From positions 1 through 64,000 of the forward strand of contig JAFSCF010000007.1 in the NCBI GenBank assembly GCA_017436905.1: DNA of 64,000 bases. The letters run 5' to 3'. This stretch comes from Clostridia bacterium. GTDB taxonomy: Bacteria > Bacillota > Clostridia > UMGS1810. Made by a program: the position numbers and the translations under genes. Under the pieces are notes generated by a model that was not told the DNA's origin, made no database searches, and worked only from the letters and a program-made list of their open reading frames with translations. How positions within the stretch are numbered: position 1 is the stretch's first letter; each line of letters starts with the position of its first letter. Below are positions 50,372 through 59,096 of this stretch, one piece after another.

Positions 50372-52426
50372 ATGATAAGTACCGACAAAATTAAAAACGT
50401 ATGCTTGCTCTCACACGGCAACGCCGGTAAAACAACGCTTTGTGAGGCTATGCTTTTTGAAACAAAGGCAATAGAACGCAAAGGAAATATCATGGATGGC
50501 AATACCGTGTCTGACTACGATAGTGAAGAGATTAAAAGACAGACTTCCATCAACTCTTCTGTTATCCCGATTATGTGGAAAGACCACAAAATCAACCTTA
50601 TCGACTCTCCCGGATATTTCGATTTCGTTGGCGAGCAGATTCAGGCTACCACCGCCGCAGACGGCGCAGTTATAGTTGTCAGCGGTAAATCAGGTGTTTC
50701 CGCAGGTACGGAGCAGGCTTGGGAACTGGCTAAAAAGAACAATATCCCCGTGGTGTTCTTCGTAAACAAAACCGATAGCCCCAAGTCCGACTACGACGGC
50801 GTTATCCACCAACTTAAAGAAACTTTCGGTAAATCCATTGCGCCATTTACATATCCTATCAAAGACGGCGATAAATTTACCGGTTATATAGACATCGTCA
50901 CAATGCAGCAGAAAGACTTTACCGAAAAAGAGCCTGTTTATAAAGATATTCCCGACTCTATGATGTCGCTTGCCAACGAAAGCCGTGATATGCTTTTGGA
51001 GGCTGTTGCAGAAGTTAGCGAAGAAATGATGGAAAAATACTTCAACGGCGAGCAGTTCACCGATGAGGAAATCCGTGTTTCTATCAAACACGGTATTAAA
51101 GAAGGTAGTCTTGTGCCCGTTATCTGCGGCAGTGCTACCGAGCAGATTGGTATACACCGTCTTATCCATATGCTGTATGAATATATGCCTTCTCCTGACG
51201 AAGTTGAGCCGGTTGTATGCACAGACGCAGCAGGCGAAATCGTTGAAGTTAAAGCCGACAGCGGCGAGCCAGTATGCCTGCAGGTGTTCAAAACAGTTGT
51301 AGACAACTACGTTGGCAAGATGTCGGTTTTCAAAGTTCTTTCGGGTACTGTTAAAAAAGACGACACCTTATTAAATGCCAATAAGGGCGAAAGCGAAAAG
51401 ATTGCAAAACTCTACACCCTTTGCGGTAAAAAGCAGACAGAGGTAGACTCGCTTGCAGCAGGCGATATAGGTGCTACAACAAAACTCGTTTGTACCGACA
51501 CCGGCGATACACTTTGCAGTCCTAAAAAAGTGCTGAAAGCGGCAGAAATTAAATTCCCCAAACCTGTTCTTTCTATGGCTATCGTGCCAAAGGCTAAAGG
51601 CGATGAGGAAAAAATCAGCGCAGGTCTTGCAAAACTTATGGAGGAAGACCCCACCTTTAAGGTTGAAAATAATAAAGAAACCAAACAGACAATTATATCC
51701 GGTACGGGCGACCAGCACCTTGCTATCATCACCAGCAAACTTACAAGCAAGTTCGGTGTTGGTGTAGACCTTATCGCTCCTAAGATTGCTTACCGTGAGG
51801 CTATTAAGAAAAAGGTTAAAGTAGAAGGTAAACACAAAAAGCAATCAGGCGGTCACGGTCAGTACGGTCACGTTTGGATTGAGTTTGAGCCTTGCGAGAG
51901 CGACGGATTAGTATTTGAGGAAAAAGTATTCGGCGGAAGCGTGCCGAAAAACTACTTCCCCGCAGTTGAAAAAGGTCTGCAAGAGTGCATGAAGCAGGGC
52001 GTTATAGCAGGTTATCCAATGGTTAACTTAAAAGCAACCTTGCTTGACGGCTCTTACCACCCTGTAGATTCATCAGAAATGGCGTTTAAAACAGCCGCAT
52101 CTATCGCATATAAAACCGGTCTTGCTCAGGCAGACCCAATCTTGCTCGAGCCTATCGGCGTATTGAAAGCAGTTGCTAAAAATGCGTACACGGGCGATAT
52201 CGTTGGCGATATCAACAAACGCCGTGGCAGAATTCTGGGTATGAATCCGCTTGAAGGCGACATCACCGAGGTTGTTGCAGAAGTACCCGTGTCTGAAATG
52301 ACGGGTTACGCTACTGACCTGCGTGCTATCACAAACGGACGCGGCAGTTTCGATTTTGAGGTTGACCATTACGAAGAAACACCCAGAAACCTTTACGATA
52401 AAATAATAGCAGACGCAAAAGAATAA
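50372..52426 (+). CDS. EF-G paralogue (elongation factor G-like GTPase)
   Basis: A 684-residue translational GTPase with all five EF-G domains. G1 is SHGNAGKTTLCEA (residues 14-26) rather than the usual A-H-I-D-A-G-K-T; G3 is DSPGYFDF with Tyr82 in place of the His that normally positions the attacking water; G4 is NKTD. Domain IV has GGHGQYGHVWIEFEP and the tip loop GKHKKQSGG. These changes are typical of the second EF-G type (EF-G2-like) of many bacteria, whose role differs from the main translocase. ATG 50372 follows AAAGGAGG; the open frame before it is not coding. No rpsL/rpsG neighbours, so this is not the str-operon fusA. Confidence 0.9.
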   Translation: MISTDKIKNVCLLSHGNAGKTTLCEAMLFETKAIERKGNIMDGNTVSDYDSEEIKRQTSINSSVIPIMWKDHKINLIDSPGYFDFVGEQIQATTAADGAVIVVSGKSGVSAGTEQAWELAKKNNIPVVFFVNKTDSPKSDYDGVIHQLKETFGKSIAPFTYPIKDGDKFTGYIDIVTMQQKDFTEKEPVYKDIPDSMMSLANESRDMLLEAVAEVSEEMMEKYFNGEQFTDEEIRVSIKHGIKEGSLVPVICGSATEQIGIHRLIHMLYEYMPSPDEVEPVVCTDAAGEIVEVKADSGEPVCLQVFKTVVDNYVGKMSVFKVLSGTVKKDDTLLNANKGESEKIAKLYTLCGKKQTEVDSLAAGDIGATTKLVCTDTGDTLCSPKKVLKAAEIKFPKPVLSMAIVPKAKGDEEKISAGLAKLMEEDPTFKVENNKETKQTIISGTGDQHLAIITSKLTSKFGVGVDLIAPKIAYREAIKKKVKVEGKHKKQSGGHGQYGHVWIEFEPCESDGLVFEEKVFGGSVPKNYFPAVEKGLQECMKQGVIAGYPMVNLKATLLDGSYHPVDSSEMAFKTAASIAYKTGLAQADPILLEPIGVLKAVAKNAYTGDIVGDINKRRGRILGMNPLEGDITEVVAEVPVSEMTGYATDLRAITNGRGSFDFEVDHYEETPRNLYDKIIADAKE

Positions 52427-52439
52427 TATAAAAAGAGCG

Positions 52440-52468
52440 AAAACCCGCCGAATTAACGGCGGGTTTTC
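52440..52468 (+). terminator. Terminator of the EF-G paralogue
   Basis: AAAACCCGCCG-AATTAA-CGGCGGGTTTTC. Confidence 0.9.
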
Positions 52469-52519
52469 TTCAGAAGTTGTTCGGCGACAATTCGAGCCAT
52501 GCATTGCGCAGGTATGTAA

Positions 52520-52674
52520 ATAAAAAGTGCGCAGCCTGAGGCTACGCACGAAAAATGCGCGCTTCAGGTTTGTTACCACACAAAACCACGAAAGACATTC
52601 ATAGGAACGAAAACACGCATTTTTTCCAAAATGAAAAAACCCATGAAAATCTTTCTTATTTAGTTTTGTGTGGT
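52520..52674 (-). ncRNA. Structured RNA 3 (stand-alone, terminator-ended)
   Basis: On the minus strand: TTGACC (52709-52704), 17 bases, TATAAT (52686-52681); start at 52674. The RNA begins ACCACACAAAAC, which pairs perfectly with GTTTTGTGTGGT (52586-52575, read on the minus strand). Inside, GAAAGA-(2x2)-TTCATGGG pairs with CCTATGAA...TCTTTC and encloses TTTTTTC-ATTTTG-GAAAAAA. After the stem comes AACAAACC, then the terminator GTGCGTAGCC-TCA-GGCTGCGCAC with TTTTT (52549-52522). About 155 nt. It shares ACCACACA at +1, TGTGTGGTAACA after the stem and an ATGCGTGTT block with RNA 1. Confidence 0.65.
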
Positions 52675-52801
52675 ATAATGATTATAGCATATTATATTTA
52701 TAAGGTCAAGATAAATATTAACGGGACGATACCACATCCGCCCGTAAAATCGGAGAATACTGCAAATGTATCGTATATGCTAACATTTCTTTAATCTATC
52801 A

Positions 52802-52830
52802 TTGAAAAGCGCAAAAATTTATGGTATAAT
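52802..52830 (+). promoter_or_regulatory. Promoter of the PfkB-type kinase gene
   Basis: TTGAAA (52802-52807), 17-base spacer, TATAAT (52825-52830). Confidence 0.8.
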
Positions 52831-52861
52831 TAGCAAAACAAACCCTTTGGAGGAACATAAT

Positions 52862-53947
52862 ATGAAATACTCAGAACAATTTGCTGCCGCAAAATCAACC
52901 ATACAAAGCAAAAAAGTATGTATTGGTTTTGACGGCTTTGTGGATAAGGTTATCCGTCCTATAAAAACCCGTGCAGACGAAAACACCTGCACACATTTCC
53001 CCACTATTGACACATTCGGCGAAAAAATCGTAAGCCTTGCCGGCAGAAGCGGTAATGTTGAATTAGACGTTACGGCTACAGATTTCGGCGGATGCGGTCC
53101 ACACTGTGCAAACGGTCTTGCAAATATGGGTGTTAATGTAACGTGTATCGGTGCAATGGGTTATCCTGAAAAGAACCCCGTATTCAACCTTAACGAAAAC
53201 TGCAAAACAATCACCATTGGCGAGCCGGGTTATTCATACGTATTCGAATTCGGCGACGGTAAGGTTATTATGAGCGATATTCAGGATATCAACCGTTTAA
53301 GATGGAGTGATATTATTGAACGTGTAAGCGTAGATGAAATGGTTGCGTATTTTGATGATGCTGACATCATTACACTTGTTAACTGGAGTTATCTGGTGCA
53401 TTTCCACGAGGTATACGAAAAATTCCTTGAGATTGTAATGCCCAGACTCAGCAAAAAGGACAGAAAGATTTACATTGACATTGCCGATTGCGCTAAACGT
53501 CAGCCCGAGGAAATCAAGGCGGCGCTCAAGATGTTTGGCAGATACAGTGAGTACGCACCAACTTACCTCGGTCTTAACAAGAGCGAGGCTATGGTTATGC
53601 ACTCCATTCTTTGCGAGGGCGAATATGTTGGCTCATTGCATATTGCAAAGGCTATCAAAGAATTTTCGGGCATAGGCACGGTTGTAATCCACCCCGTTGA
53701 CAGTTCAGCAGCAGCATACGACGGCGGTGAGATAGAAGTTCAGGGAATCTTATGCGAAAATCCCAAAAAGACAACCGGCGGCGGAGATAATTTCAATTCC
53801 GGCTTCTGTGCAGGTCTTTTGGGCGGTCTTGACATAAAGAGTTGCTTAATCAGCGGTATGACAACGTCGTATATATACGTTAAAAATGGTCATTGCAACA
53901 GTTTTGACGTTATTTGCGACACAATGAAGATGTACGACGAAGAATAA
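52862..53947 (+). CDS. PfkB-family carbohydrate kinase
   Basis: A 361-residue ribokinase-fold kinase that probably phosphorylates a sugar or nucleoside. The C-terminal signature is KKTTGGGDNFNSGFCAGLLG, holding the anion hole and catalytic Asp; a Gly-Gly pair near the N-terminus (TDFGGCGPHCANGLANMGVN) is the substrate-side motif. The N-terminus has GFDGFVDKVIRPI. Substrate cannot be told. ATG 52862 follows TTGGAGG; a frame from 52802 begins inside the promoter. It stands alone between RNA 3 and tex. Confidence 0.85.
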   Translation: MKYSEQFAAAKSTIQSKKVCIGFDGFVDKVIRPIKTRADENTCTHFPTIDTFGEKIVSLAGRSGNVELDVTATDFGGCGPHCANGLANMGVNVTCIGAMGYPEKNPVFNLNENCKTITIGEPGYSYVFEFGDGKVIMSDIQDINRLRWSDIIERVSVDEMVAYFDDADIITLVNWSYLVHFHEVYEKFLEIVMPRLSKKDRKIYIDIADCAKRQPEEIKAALKMFGRYSEYAPTYLGLNKSEAMVMHSILCEGEYVGSLHIAKAIKEFSGIGTVVIHPVDSSAAAYDGGEIEVQGILCENPKKTTGGGDNFNSGFCAGLLGGLDIKSCLISGMTTSYIYVKNGHCNSFDVICDTMKMYDEE

Positions 53948-53955
53948 TAAACATA

Positions 53956-53978
53956 GGGGCGGTTAAAGAACGCCCCTA
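53956..53978 (+). terminator. Hairpin after the PfkB-type kinase gene
   Basis: AGGGGCG-GTTAAAGAA-CGCCCCT; the tail is AT-rich but has few Ts, so termination may be partial and tex could receive read-through. Confidence 0.5.
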
Positions 53979-54010
53979 TAAATTTATAACACACGAAAGG
54001 GAATAAGACA

Positions 54011-56143
54011 ATGAACATTGCAGAAAAACTTGCCGCAGAATTATCCATAAAAATTGAACAGGCAGAAAACACCATCAAACTGATTGACGAGGACAACACT
54101 ATCCCTTTTATTGCCCGTTATCGCAAAGAGGTCACCGGCGGTCTTGACGACGGAATACTTCGTACATTCAACGACCGTTTAACTTACCTGCGCAACCTTG
54201 AGGCACGCAAAGAAGAGGTTATCCGCTTAATCGACGCTCAGGGCAAACTCACCGACGAATTGGCAGAAAAAATCAACGCTGCCGAAATCCTGCGTGAGGT
54301 TGAGGACCTTTACCGCCCCTACAAGCAAAAGCGCCGCACACGTGCAACCATTGCAAAAGAAAAAGGGCTTGAACCTTTAGCGGAGATTATGCTCAACCCC
54401 GAAATTCAGGGCAGTTGTGACGAGATTTTTGCGCAGTTTATAAATCCCGAAAAAGAGGTTTTAACTATAGAGGACGCCGCCGCAGGCGCTATGGATATTA
54501 TCGCTGAAAATGTTTCTGATAACGCCGACTACCGTAAAAAGATTTACGATATATCGCTCAAAACGGGTATAATAACCACCAGCGGAGAGGGCGAAGAAGG
54601 AAAAGTTTATGAAATGTACTACGAGTTCAGCGAAAGCCTTTCAAAAATTGCCAACCACAGAGTGCTTGCCATAGACCGTGGCGAAAGGGAAGAATTTTTA
54701 AAGGTGCGTGTAGATGCCGACACAGAGCGCATACTTGCATATCTGCATGAGCAGGCAGTTGTCGATAACATCTTCAAAAACTATGTTTCCGACGCTGTAA
54801 CAGACAGTTACAACCGTCTTATTGCGCCGTCTATTGAGCGTGAATTGCGCTCTAACCTTACAGAACGTGCGGGCGAGGCGGCAATAGTGCTTTTCTCTAA
54901 AAACCTGCATAATTTGCTTCTGCAGCCGCCGGTACGAGGCAAAACTGTGCTTGGCATCGACCCGGGTTATCGCACAGGCTGTAAAGTTGCAGTAGTTGAC
55001 GAAACGGGAAAAGTATGCGATACAGGCATAATTTACTGCACTTTGGAGCATCATGATAAAGTAAAATCAAAGCAGTACGTACTCAGCCTGATTGACAAAT
55101 ACGAGGTTGACCTTATCGCAATCGGTAATGGAACAGCGTCAAGAGAGAGCGAAATCTTTGTTGCCGACGTCATTAAAGCGGCAGGCAGAGATGTAAAGTA
55201 TGCCATTGTAAACGAGGCGGGTGCATCTGTTTACTCTGCATCTGACCTCGGTGCAGAAGAGTTTCCTGATTTTACCGTGGAACAGCGCAGCGCTGCATCT
55301 ATTGCACGCAGAATTCAGGATCCGCTTTCCGAACTTGTTAAAATAGACCCCAAATCAATAGGTGTAGGGCAGTATCAGCACGACATGAATCAAAAACGTC
55401 TTGGTGAATCGCTCGGTGGTGTGGTGGAGGACTGCGTAAACGCAGTAGGAGTAGACCTCAATACCGCAGGTGCGGCACTTCTTTCGTATGTTTCGGGCAT
55501 AAGCGGTGCAGTTGCAAAAAACATAGTTAAATACCGTGAAGAAAACGGCAAGTTCAAAAAACGCAGTCAACTTTTAAAAGTCGGCAAACTCGGACCTAAG
55601 GCATATGTGCAGTGCGCAGGATTTTTGCGCATAGCAGATGGTGACGAAATGCTTGACAACACCTCTGTTCACCCTGAATCGTACGAAGTTGCCGAAAAAC
55701 TTATATCCAGCCTCGGCTACGGCAGCAAAGATGAAAGTTTTGCAGATATTAAAGACCGTATGAAAAATTTTGATTTAAAATCTTTCTGTGCGGGCAACAA
55801 CGTGGGCGAACCTACCGTTGAAGACATTGCTGACTCACTCGCACGCCCCGGCAGAGATATCCGTGAAGACCTTGCCTCGCCTGTGCTTTCTACCGATATT
55901 ATGGGTATGGAAGACCTTAAAGAGGGTATGATTTTAACCGGCACCGTAAGAAATGTAATAGACTTCGGCGCATTTGTAGATATAGGCGTTCATCAGGACG
56001 GTCTTGTGCACATATCGCAGTTAAGCGATAAATATATCAAACATCCTATGGAAGTTGTAAATGTCGGCGATGTGGTAAAGGTGAAAGTTATAGGTGTTGA
56101 TTTGAATAAAAAAAGAATTTCGCTTTCTATGAAAGAAGTTTGA
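54011..56143 (+). CDS. tex: Tex-family RNA-binding transcription accessory protein
   Basis: A 710-residue Tex protein. Order: N-terminal helical domains (with IPFIARYRKEVTGGLDDGIL), a YqgF-like RNase H fold (VLGIDPGYRTGCKVAVVDET, about 318-337), helix-hairpin-helix repeats (VGVDLNTAGAALLSYVSGIS) and a C-terminal S1 domain (GMILTGTVRNVIDFGAFVDI). Tex binds nucleic acid and influences transcription of some toxin and stress genes in other bacteria. Length is normal. AAAGGGAA precedes the ATG. Confidence 0.96.
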   Translation: MNIAEKLAAELSIKIEQAENTIKLIDEDNTIPFIARYRKEVTGGLDDGILRTFNDRLTYLRNLEARKEEVIRLIDAQGKLTDELAEKINAAEILREVEDLYRPYKQKRRTRATIAKEKGLEPLAEIMLNPEIQGSCDEIFAQFINPEKEVLTIEDAAAGAMDIIAENVSDNADYRKKIYDISLKTGIITTSGEGEEGKVYEMYYEFSESLSKIANHRVLAIDRGEREEFLKVRVDADTERILAYLHEQAVVDNIFKNYVSDAVTDSYNRLIAPSIERELRSNLTERAGEAAIVLFSKNLHNLLLQPPVRGKTVLGIDPGYRTGCKVAVVDETGKVCDTGIIYCTLEHHDKVKSKQYVLSLIDKYEVDLIAIGNGTASRESEIFVADVIKAAGRDVKYAIVNEAGASVYSASDLGAEEFPDFTVEQRSAASIARRIQDPLSELVKIDPKSIGVGQYQHDMNQKRLGESLGGVVEDCVNAVGVDLNTAGAALLSYVSGISGAVAKNIVKYREENGKFKKRSQLLKVGKLGPKAYVQCAGFLRIADGDEMLDNTSVHPESYEVAEKLISSLGYGSKDESFADIKDRMKNFDLKSFCAGNNVGEPTVEDIADSLARPGRDIREDLASPVLSTDIMGMEDLKEGMILTGTVRNVIDFGAFVDIGVHQDGLVHISQLSDKYIKHPMEVVNVGDVVKVKVIGVDLNKKRISLSMKEV

Positions 56144-56318
56144 AAACTTGTGGTATACAAATCAACCAAAGAAAAATGAAAAAAATAGGTTTGTTTAGAT
56201 TGAATATAAACAAAAACACCATGCTAAAACCCTTGAAAATGTTAGGTTTCTTCGAATTTGTCGAATGTTACTAAAGAATGAAAAATTATTTTGTGCATTT
56301 AACTACTGGCATATATTT

Positions 56319-56346
56319 TTGGAATGTGCTATTATTAATGTAAGAT
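56319..56346 (+). promoter_or_regulatory. Probable promoter of the sugar-ABC ATPase gene
   Basis: TTGGAA (56319-56324), 16-base spacer, TAAGAT (56341-56346). The rest of the 248-base gap after tex shows no clear terminator or gene. Confidence 0.5.
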
Positions 56347-56391
56347 AAAATAGTTTGATTATGTTTTAACACATATAGGAGGTAAAATCAA

Positions 56392-57504
56392 ATGGCAGGG
56401 TTAAAATTAGATCACATTTACAAAAGATACGCAGGCGGCGTAACAGCAGTATCTGACTTCACTCTTGATATCGAAGATAAAGAGTTCGTCGTACTGGTTG
56501 GTCCTTCCGGTTGCGGTAAATCAACTACACTGCGTATGATTGCAGGTCTTGAGGAAATCTCTGAGGGTGAACTTTATATCGATGGCGAAATGGTTAACGA
56601 TAAAGCACCTAAAGACAGAGATATCGCAATGGTTTTCCAGAACTATGCTCTGTATCCTCATATGACAGTTTTTGAGAATATGGCTTTCGGTCTTAAACTC
56701 AGAAAAACACCTAAAGATGAAATTAAGAGACGCGTTAACGAAGCGGCTAAAATTCTTGATATTGAGCACCTGCTCGACAGAAAACCAAAGGCTCTTTCCG
56801 GTGGTCAGAGACAGCGTGTTGCGCTTGGTCGTGCTATCGTTCGTGAGCCTAAGGTATTCCTTATGGACGAACCTCTCTCTAACCTGGACGCTAAACTGCG
56901 TGTACAGATGAGAACAGAAATCGGTAAACTGCATAAGAGATTGCAGACAACCTTTATCTACGTTACTCATGACCAGACAGAGGCTATGACAATGGGTACA
57001 AGAATTATCGTTATGAAAGACGGTTTTGTTCAGCAGATTGATTCTCCTGCTAACTTGTACACCAACCCCGTTAATATGTTCGTTGCAGGCTTTATCGGCA
57101 GCCCACAGATGAACTTTGCTGATGTTACTGTTGAAAAAGAAGGCGATGCTATCTACTTAAAAGGCGACGGCATCAATGTTAAAATGCCCGAAGGCAAAAC
57201 TGCTCAGATTGAAGCAGCAGGCATTATTGGTAAAACTGTTGTTCTGGGTATCCGTCCTGAAGATATTCACGATGAAGAAGCAATCCTTTCTTCTTACCCC
57301 GAAAGCAACCTCGATGCGCACGTAGACCTTACTGAAATGATGGGTGCTGAAACATATCTCTACTTGAAGATTGGTAATGTTCCCTTCACAGCAAGAGTTA
57401 ACCCCAGAAGCACCGCTAAACACGGCGATGATATCAAAGTTGTATTCGATGCTAACAAAATCCACCTGTTCGATAAAGAAACAGAACTGTCTCTGCTTAA
57501 ATAA
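56392..57504 (+). CDS. Sugar ABC transporter ATP-binding protein, MsmX/UgpC type
   Basis: A 370-residue ATPase of the MalK/UgpC/MsmX family. Walker A GPSGCGKSTTLRMIAG (about 37-52), Q-loop AMVFQNYALYPHMT, signature LSGGQRQRVALGRAIVREPK (about 136), Walker B VFLMDEPLSNLDAKLR, H-loop YVTHDQTEAMT. The C-terminal regulatory TOBE domain starts near 240 (GIRPEDIHDEEA). Standing alone, it looks like a shared ATPase serving several carbohydrate importers, for example the LplBC permeases at 61.7-63.5 kb that have no ATPase beside them. That partnership is inferred. Confidence 0.95.
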   Translation: MAGLKLDHIYKRYAGGVTAVSDFTLDIEDKEFVVLVGPSGCGKSTTLRMIAGLEEISEGELYIDGEMVNDKAPKDRDIAMVFQNYALYPHMTVFENMAFGLKLRKTPKDEIKRRVNEAAKILDIEHLLDRKPKALSGGQRQRVALGRAIVREPKVFLMDEPLSNLDAKLRVQMRTEIGKLHKRLQTTFIYVTHDQTEAMTMGTRIIVMKDGFVQQIDSPANLYTNPVNMFVAGFIGSPQMNFADVTVEKEGDAIYLKGDGINVKMPEGKTAQIEAAGIIGKTVVLGIRPEDIHDEEAILSSYPESNLDAHVDLTEMMGAETYLYLKIGNVPFTARVNPRSTAKHGDDIKVVFDANKIHLFDKETELSLLK

Positions 57505-57511
57505 TGATTTT

Positions 57512-57540
57512 AAAAGCCACACCGAAAGGTGTGGCTTTTT
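57512..57540 (+). terminator. Terminator of the ABC ATPase gene
   Basis: AAAAGCCACACC-GAAA-GGTGTGGCTTTTT. Confidence 0.93.
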
Positions 57541-57542
57541 GG

Positions 57543-57686
57543 TTAATGAATAATGAATGATGAAAAATGAATAGTGAATAATTATGGTTAGAAAATCACT
57601 TTGTGATTTTCTTTTATATTTTCAAATGCGCAGCATTTGTTCCGAAATTATTAATTCTTCATTATTCATCATTCATTATTCATTTA
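57543..57686. repeat. Palindromic miniature repeat, family 1, copy 3
   Basis: About 144 bp, nearly the same as the copy beside oriC and similar to that at 15622; ends ATGAATAATGAATGATGA and TCATCATTCATTATTCAT, same two central hairpins. Confidence 0.87.
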
Positions 57687-57700
57687 ATTTAAAATAGGTG

Positions 57701-57729
57701 TTGACATTGGCTTGATTTCATAGTATAAT
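57701..57729 (+). promoter_or_regulatory. rpsU promoter
   Basis: TTGACA (57701-57706), 17-base spacer, TATAAT (57724-57729), consensus at all 12 positions. Confidence 0.92.
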
Positions 57730-57804
57730 TATAGAGTGCAATTTTGTCTATTCCCATTGGAAGCGAAAGTTTTCGCTAATTGCAATTCGGAGGGAGGGAT
57801 TTTT

Positions 57805-57981
57805 GTGTCAGAAATCAGAATTAAGGACAATGAGTCTTTAGATAGTGCGCTTCGTAGATTTAAACGTCAGTGTGCAAAGGCCGGTGTTTTATCAGAACTC
57901 AGAAAGAGAGAACACTATGAGAAGCCCAGCGTAAAACGTAAGAAAAAGTCAGAAGCTGCCAGAAAAAGGTCTTATAAATAA
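57805..57981 (+). CDS. rpsU: 30S ribosomal protein S21
   Basis: A 58-residue basic protein: [20 protein letters not shown], then [20 protein letters not shown] and a Lys/Arg tail. It helps the 30S subunit select mRNA. The start is GTG 57805 after GGAGGGAGGG, giving the usual N-terminus. yqeY follows after 27 bases, the usual Firmicutes order. Confidence 0.97.
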   Translation: MSEIRIKDNESLDSALRRFKRQCAKAGVLSELRKREHYEKPSVKRKKKSEAARKRSYK

Positions 57982-58008
57982 TATTGTTTTTTAAGAAGGT
58001 GCAACGCG

Positions 58009-58455
58009 ATGAGTTTGAAAGAACAACTTGCACAGGATTTAAAGGCGTCTATGAAAGATAAAGACGTAATCCGTAAAAACGCTGTTCAGAGTATCCGTGC
58101 TGCAGTACTGCAGGTGGAAAAAGACTCTAAAGTAACTTTAGATGATGACGGCGTTATAGGTGTTATTGCTAAAGAAGTTAAAAAACGTAAAGATGTTTTG
58201 CCTGATTATGAAAAAAGCGGCCGTGAGGATTTGATTGCCGAACTAAAAAAAGAGATAGAAGTATTAACTGGGTATCTTCCTTCCCAATTAACTCAAGAGG
58301 AATTAGACGGGATTGTTAAAGATGCAATTGATAGAATCGGCGCTACTTCTATGAAAGATATGGGCAAAATAATGGCCGATGTTATGCCGAAGATTACCGG
58401 CAGAGCAGACGGCGGCGCGGTTAATGTAACCGTAAGAAAACTTTTAGGTCTTTAA
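58009..58455 (+). CDS. yqeY: GatB/YqeY-domain protein
   Basis: A 148-residue protein of the YqeY family: LKEQLAQDLKASMKDKDVIR at the start, LTGYLPSQLTQEELDGIVKD, and the Gly-rich C-terminal GRADGGAVNVTVRKLL. The fold matches the tRNA-binding tail domain of GatB; its own role is unknown. It is co-transcribed with rpsU. Confidence 0.95.
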   Translation: MSLKEQLAQDLKASMKDKDVIRKNAVQSIRAAVLQVEKDSKVTLDDDGVIGVIAKEVKKRKDVLPDYEKSGREDLIAELKKEIEVLTGYLPSQLTQEELDGIVKDAIDRIGATSMKDMGKIMADVMPKITGRADGGAVNVTVRKLLGL

Positions 58456-58485
58456 TTTCCATAGACTATTTAGGAAGAATTAATG

Positions 58486-58512
58486 GCTGTCACTCAGGTG
58501 GCAGCTTTTTTC
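58486..58512 (+). terminator. Terminator of rpsU-yqeY
   Basis: GCTGTCAC-TCAG-GTGGCAGC followed by TTTTTT. Confidence 0.88.
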
Positions 58513-58580
58513 TGTCCTTTTTGGAAATATTTGGATAAAATTCTACAATAATCCTCATTAATTTTTGTAAATATTTGCCA

Positions 58581-58609
58581 TTGTATTAATTTACAATATT
58601 TGGTAGAAT
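58581..58609 (+). promoter_or_regulatory. Promoter of the tandem AbrB gene
   Basis: TTGTAT (58581-58586), 17-base spacer, TAGAAT (58604-58609). Confidence 0.7.
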
Positions 58610-58640
58610 ATAATCGTAAAATATATATATTGGAGGTAAT

Positions 58641-59045
58641 ATGATGAAAGCCACCGGAATAGTACGTAGAATTGACGATTTAGGTAGATTGGTGTTTCCT
58701 ATTGAAATCCGTAGAATACTTGACATTACGCAAGGCGATAAAATAGAGATTTATGTAACGAACAACAAAGTTGTGTGCAAAAAATACATAGAAGGGGCTG
58801 TTCATCCTACTACAAGTGTGGTGCGTCCTGTTGACTCTCTGGGCAGAACCGTTATCCCTATGGAAGTGCGCAAAATGCTTTCGTTGCCGGTTAAAGCGGC
58901 AATGCAGATATTTGTTGACGGCGATTCAATTGTGCTTAAAGAATACGAAGAAAAATGCGTATTCTGTGCAAGAGCAGATAGTTTGTTTGATTTTAAAAAC
59001 AAAAAAATCTGTGCTGCGTGCAAAGAACAAATTTCTATTCTGTAA
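58641..59045 (+). CDS. AbrB-family regulator with two swapped-hairpin domains and a zinc ribbon
   Basis: A 134-residue protein. Residues 3-48 are one AbrB DNA-binding domain (TGIVRRIDDLGRLVFPIEIR, then RILDITQGDKIEIYV). Residues 57-101 are a second (SVVRPVDSLGRTVIPMEVRK, then MLSLPVKAAMQIFVDG). A C-terminal zinc ribbon with two C-x-x-C pairs (KCVFCARA and KICAACKE) follows. Standard Clostridia AbrB proteins have one AbrB domain plus the ribbon in about 80-90 residues, so this looks like an internal duplication. AbrB proteins control transition-state genes and bind as multimers. GGAGG precedes two Met codons; either may start. Confidence 0.85.
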   Translation: MMKATGIVRRIDDLGRLVFPIEIRRILDITQGDKIEIYVTNNKVVCKKYIEGAVHPTTSVVRPVDSLGRTVIPMEVRKMLSLPVKAAMQIFVDGDSIVLKEYEEKCVFCARADSLFDFKNKKICAACKEQISIL

Positions 59046-59063
59046 AAATTTTGTCTTTCACAA

Positions 59064-59096
59064 AACAACCCCGTACTTTGCACGGGGTTGTTTTTT
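59064..59096. terminator. Bidirectional terminator
   Basis: AACAACCCCGT-ACTTTGC-ACGGGGTTGTT with Ts both ways, between the AbrB gene and the convergent AraC-type gene. Confidence 0.9.
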
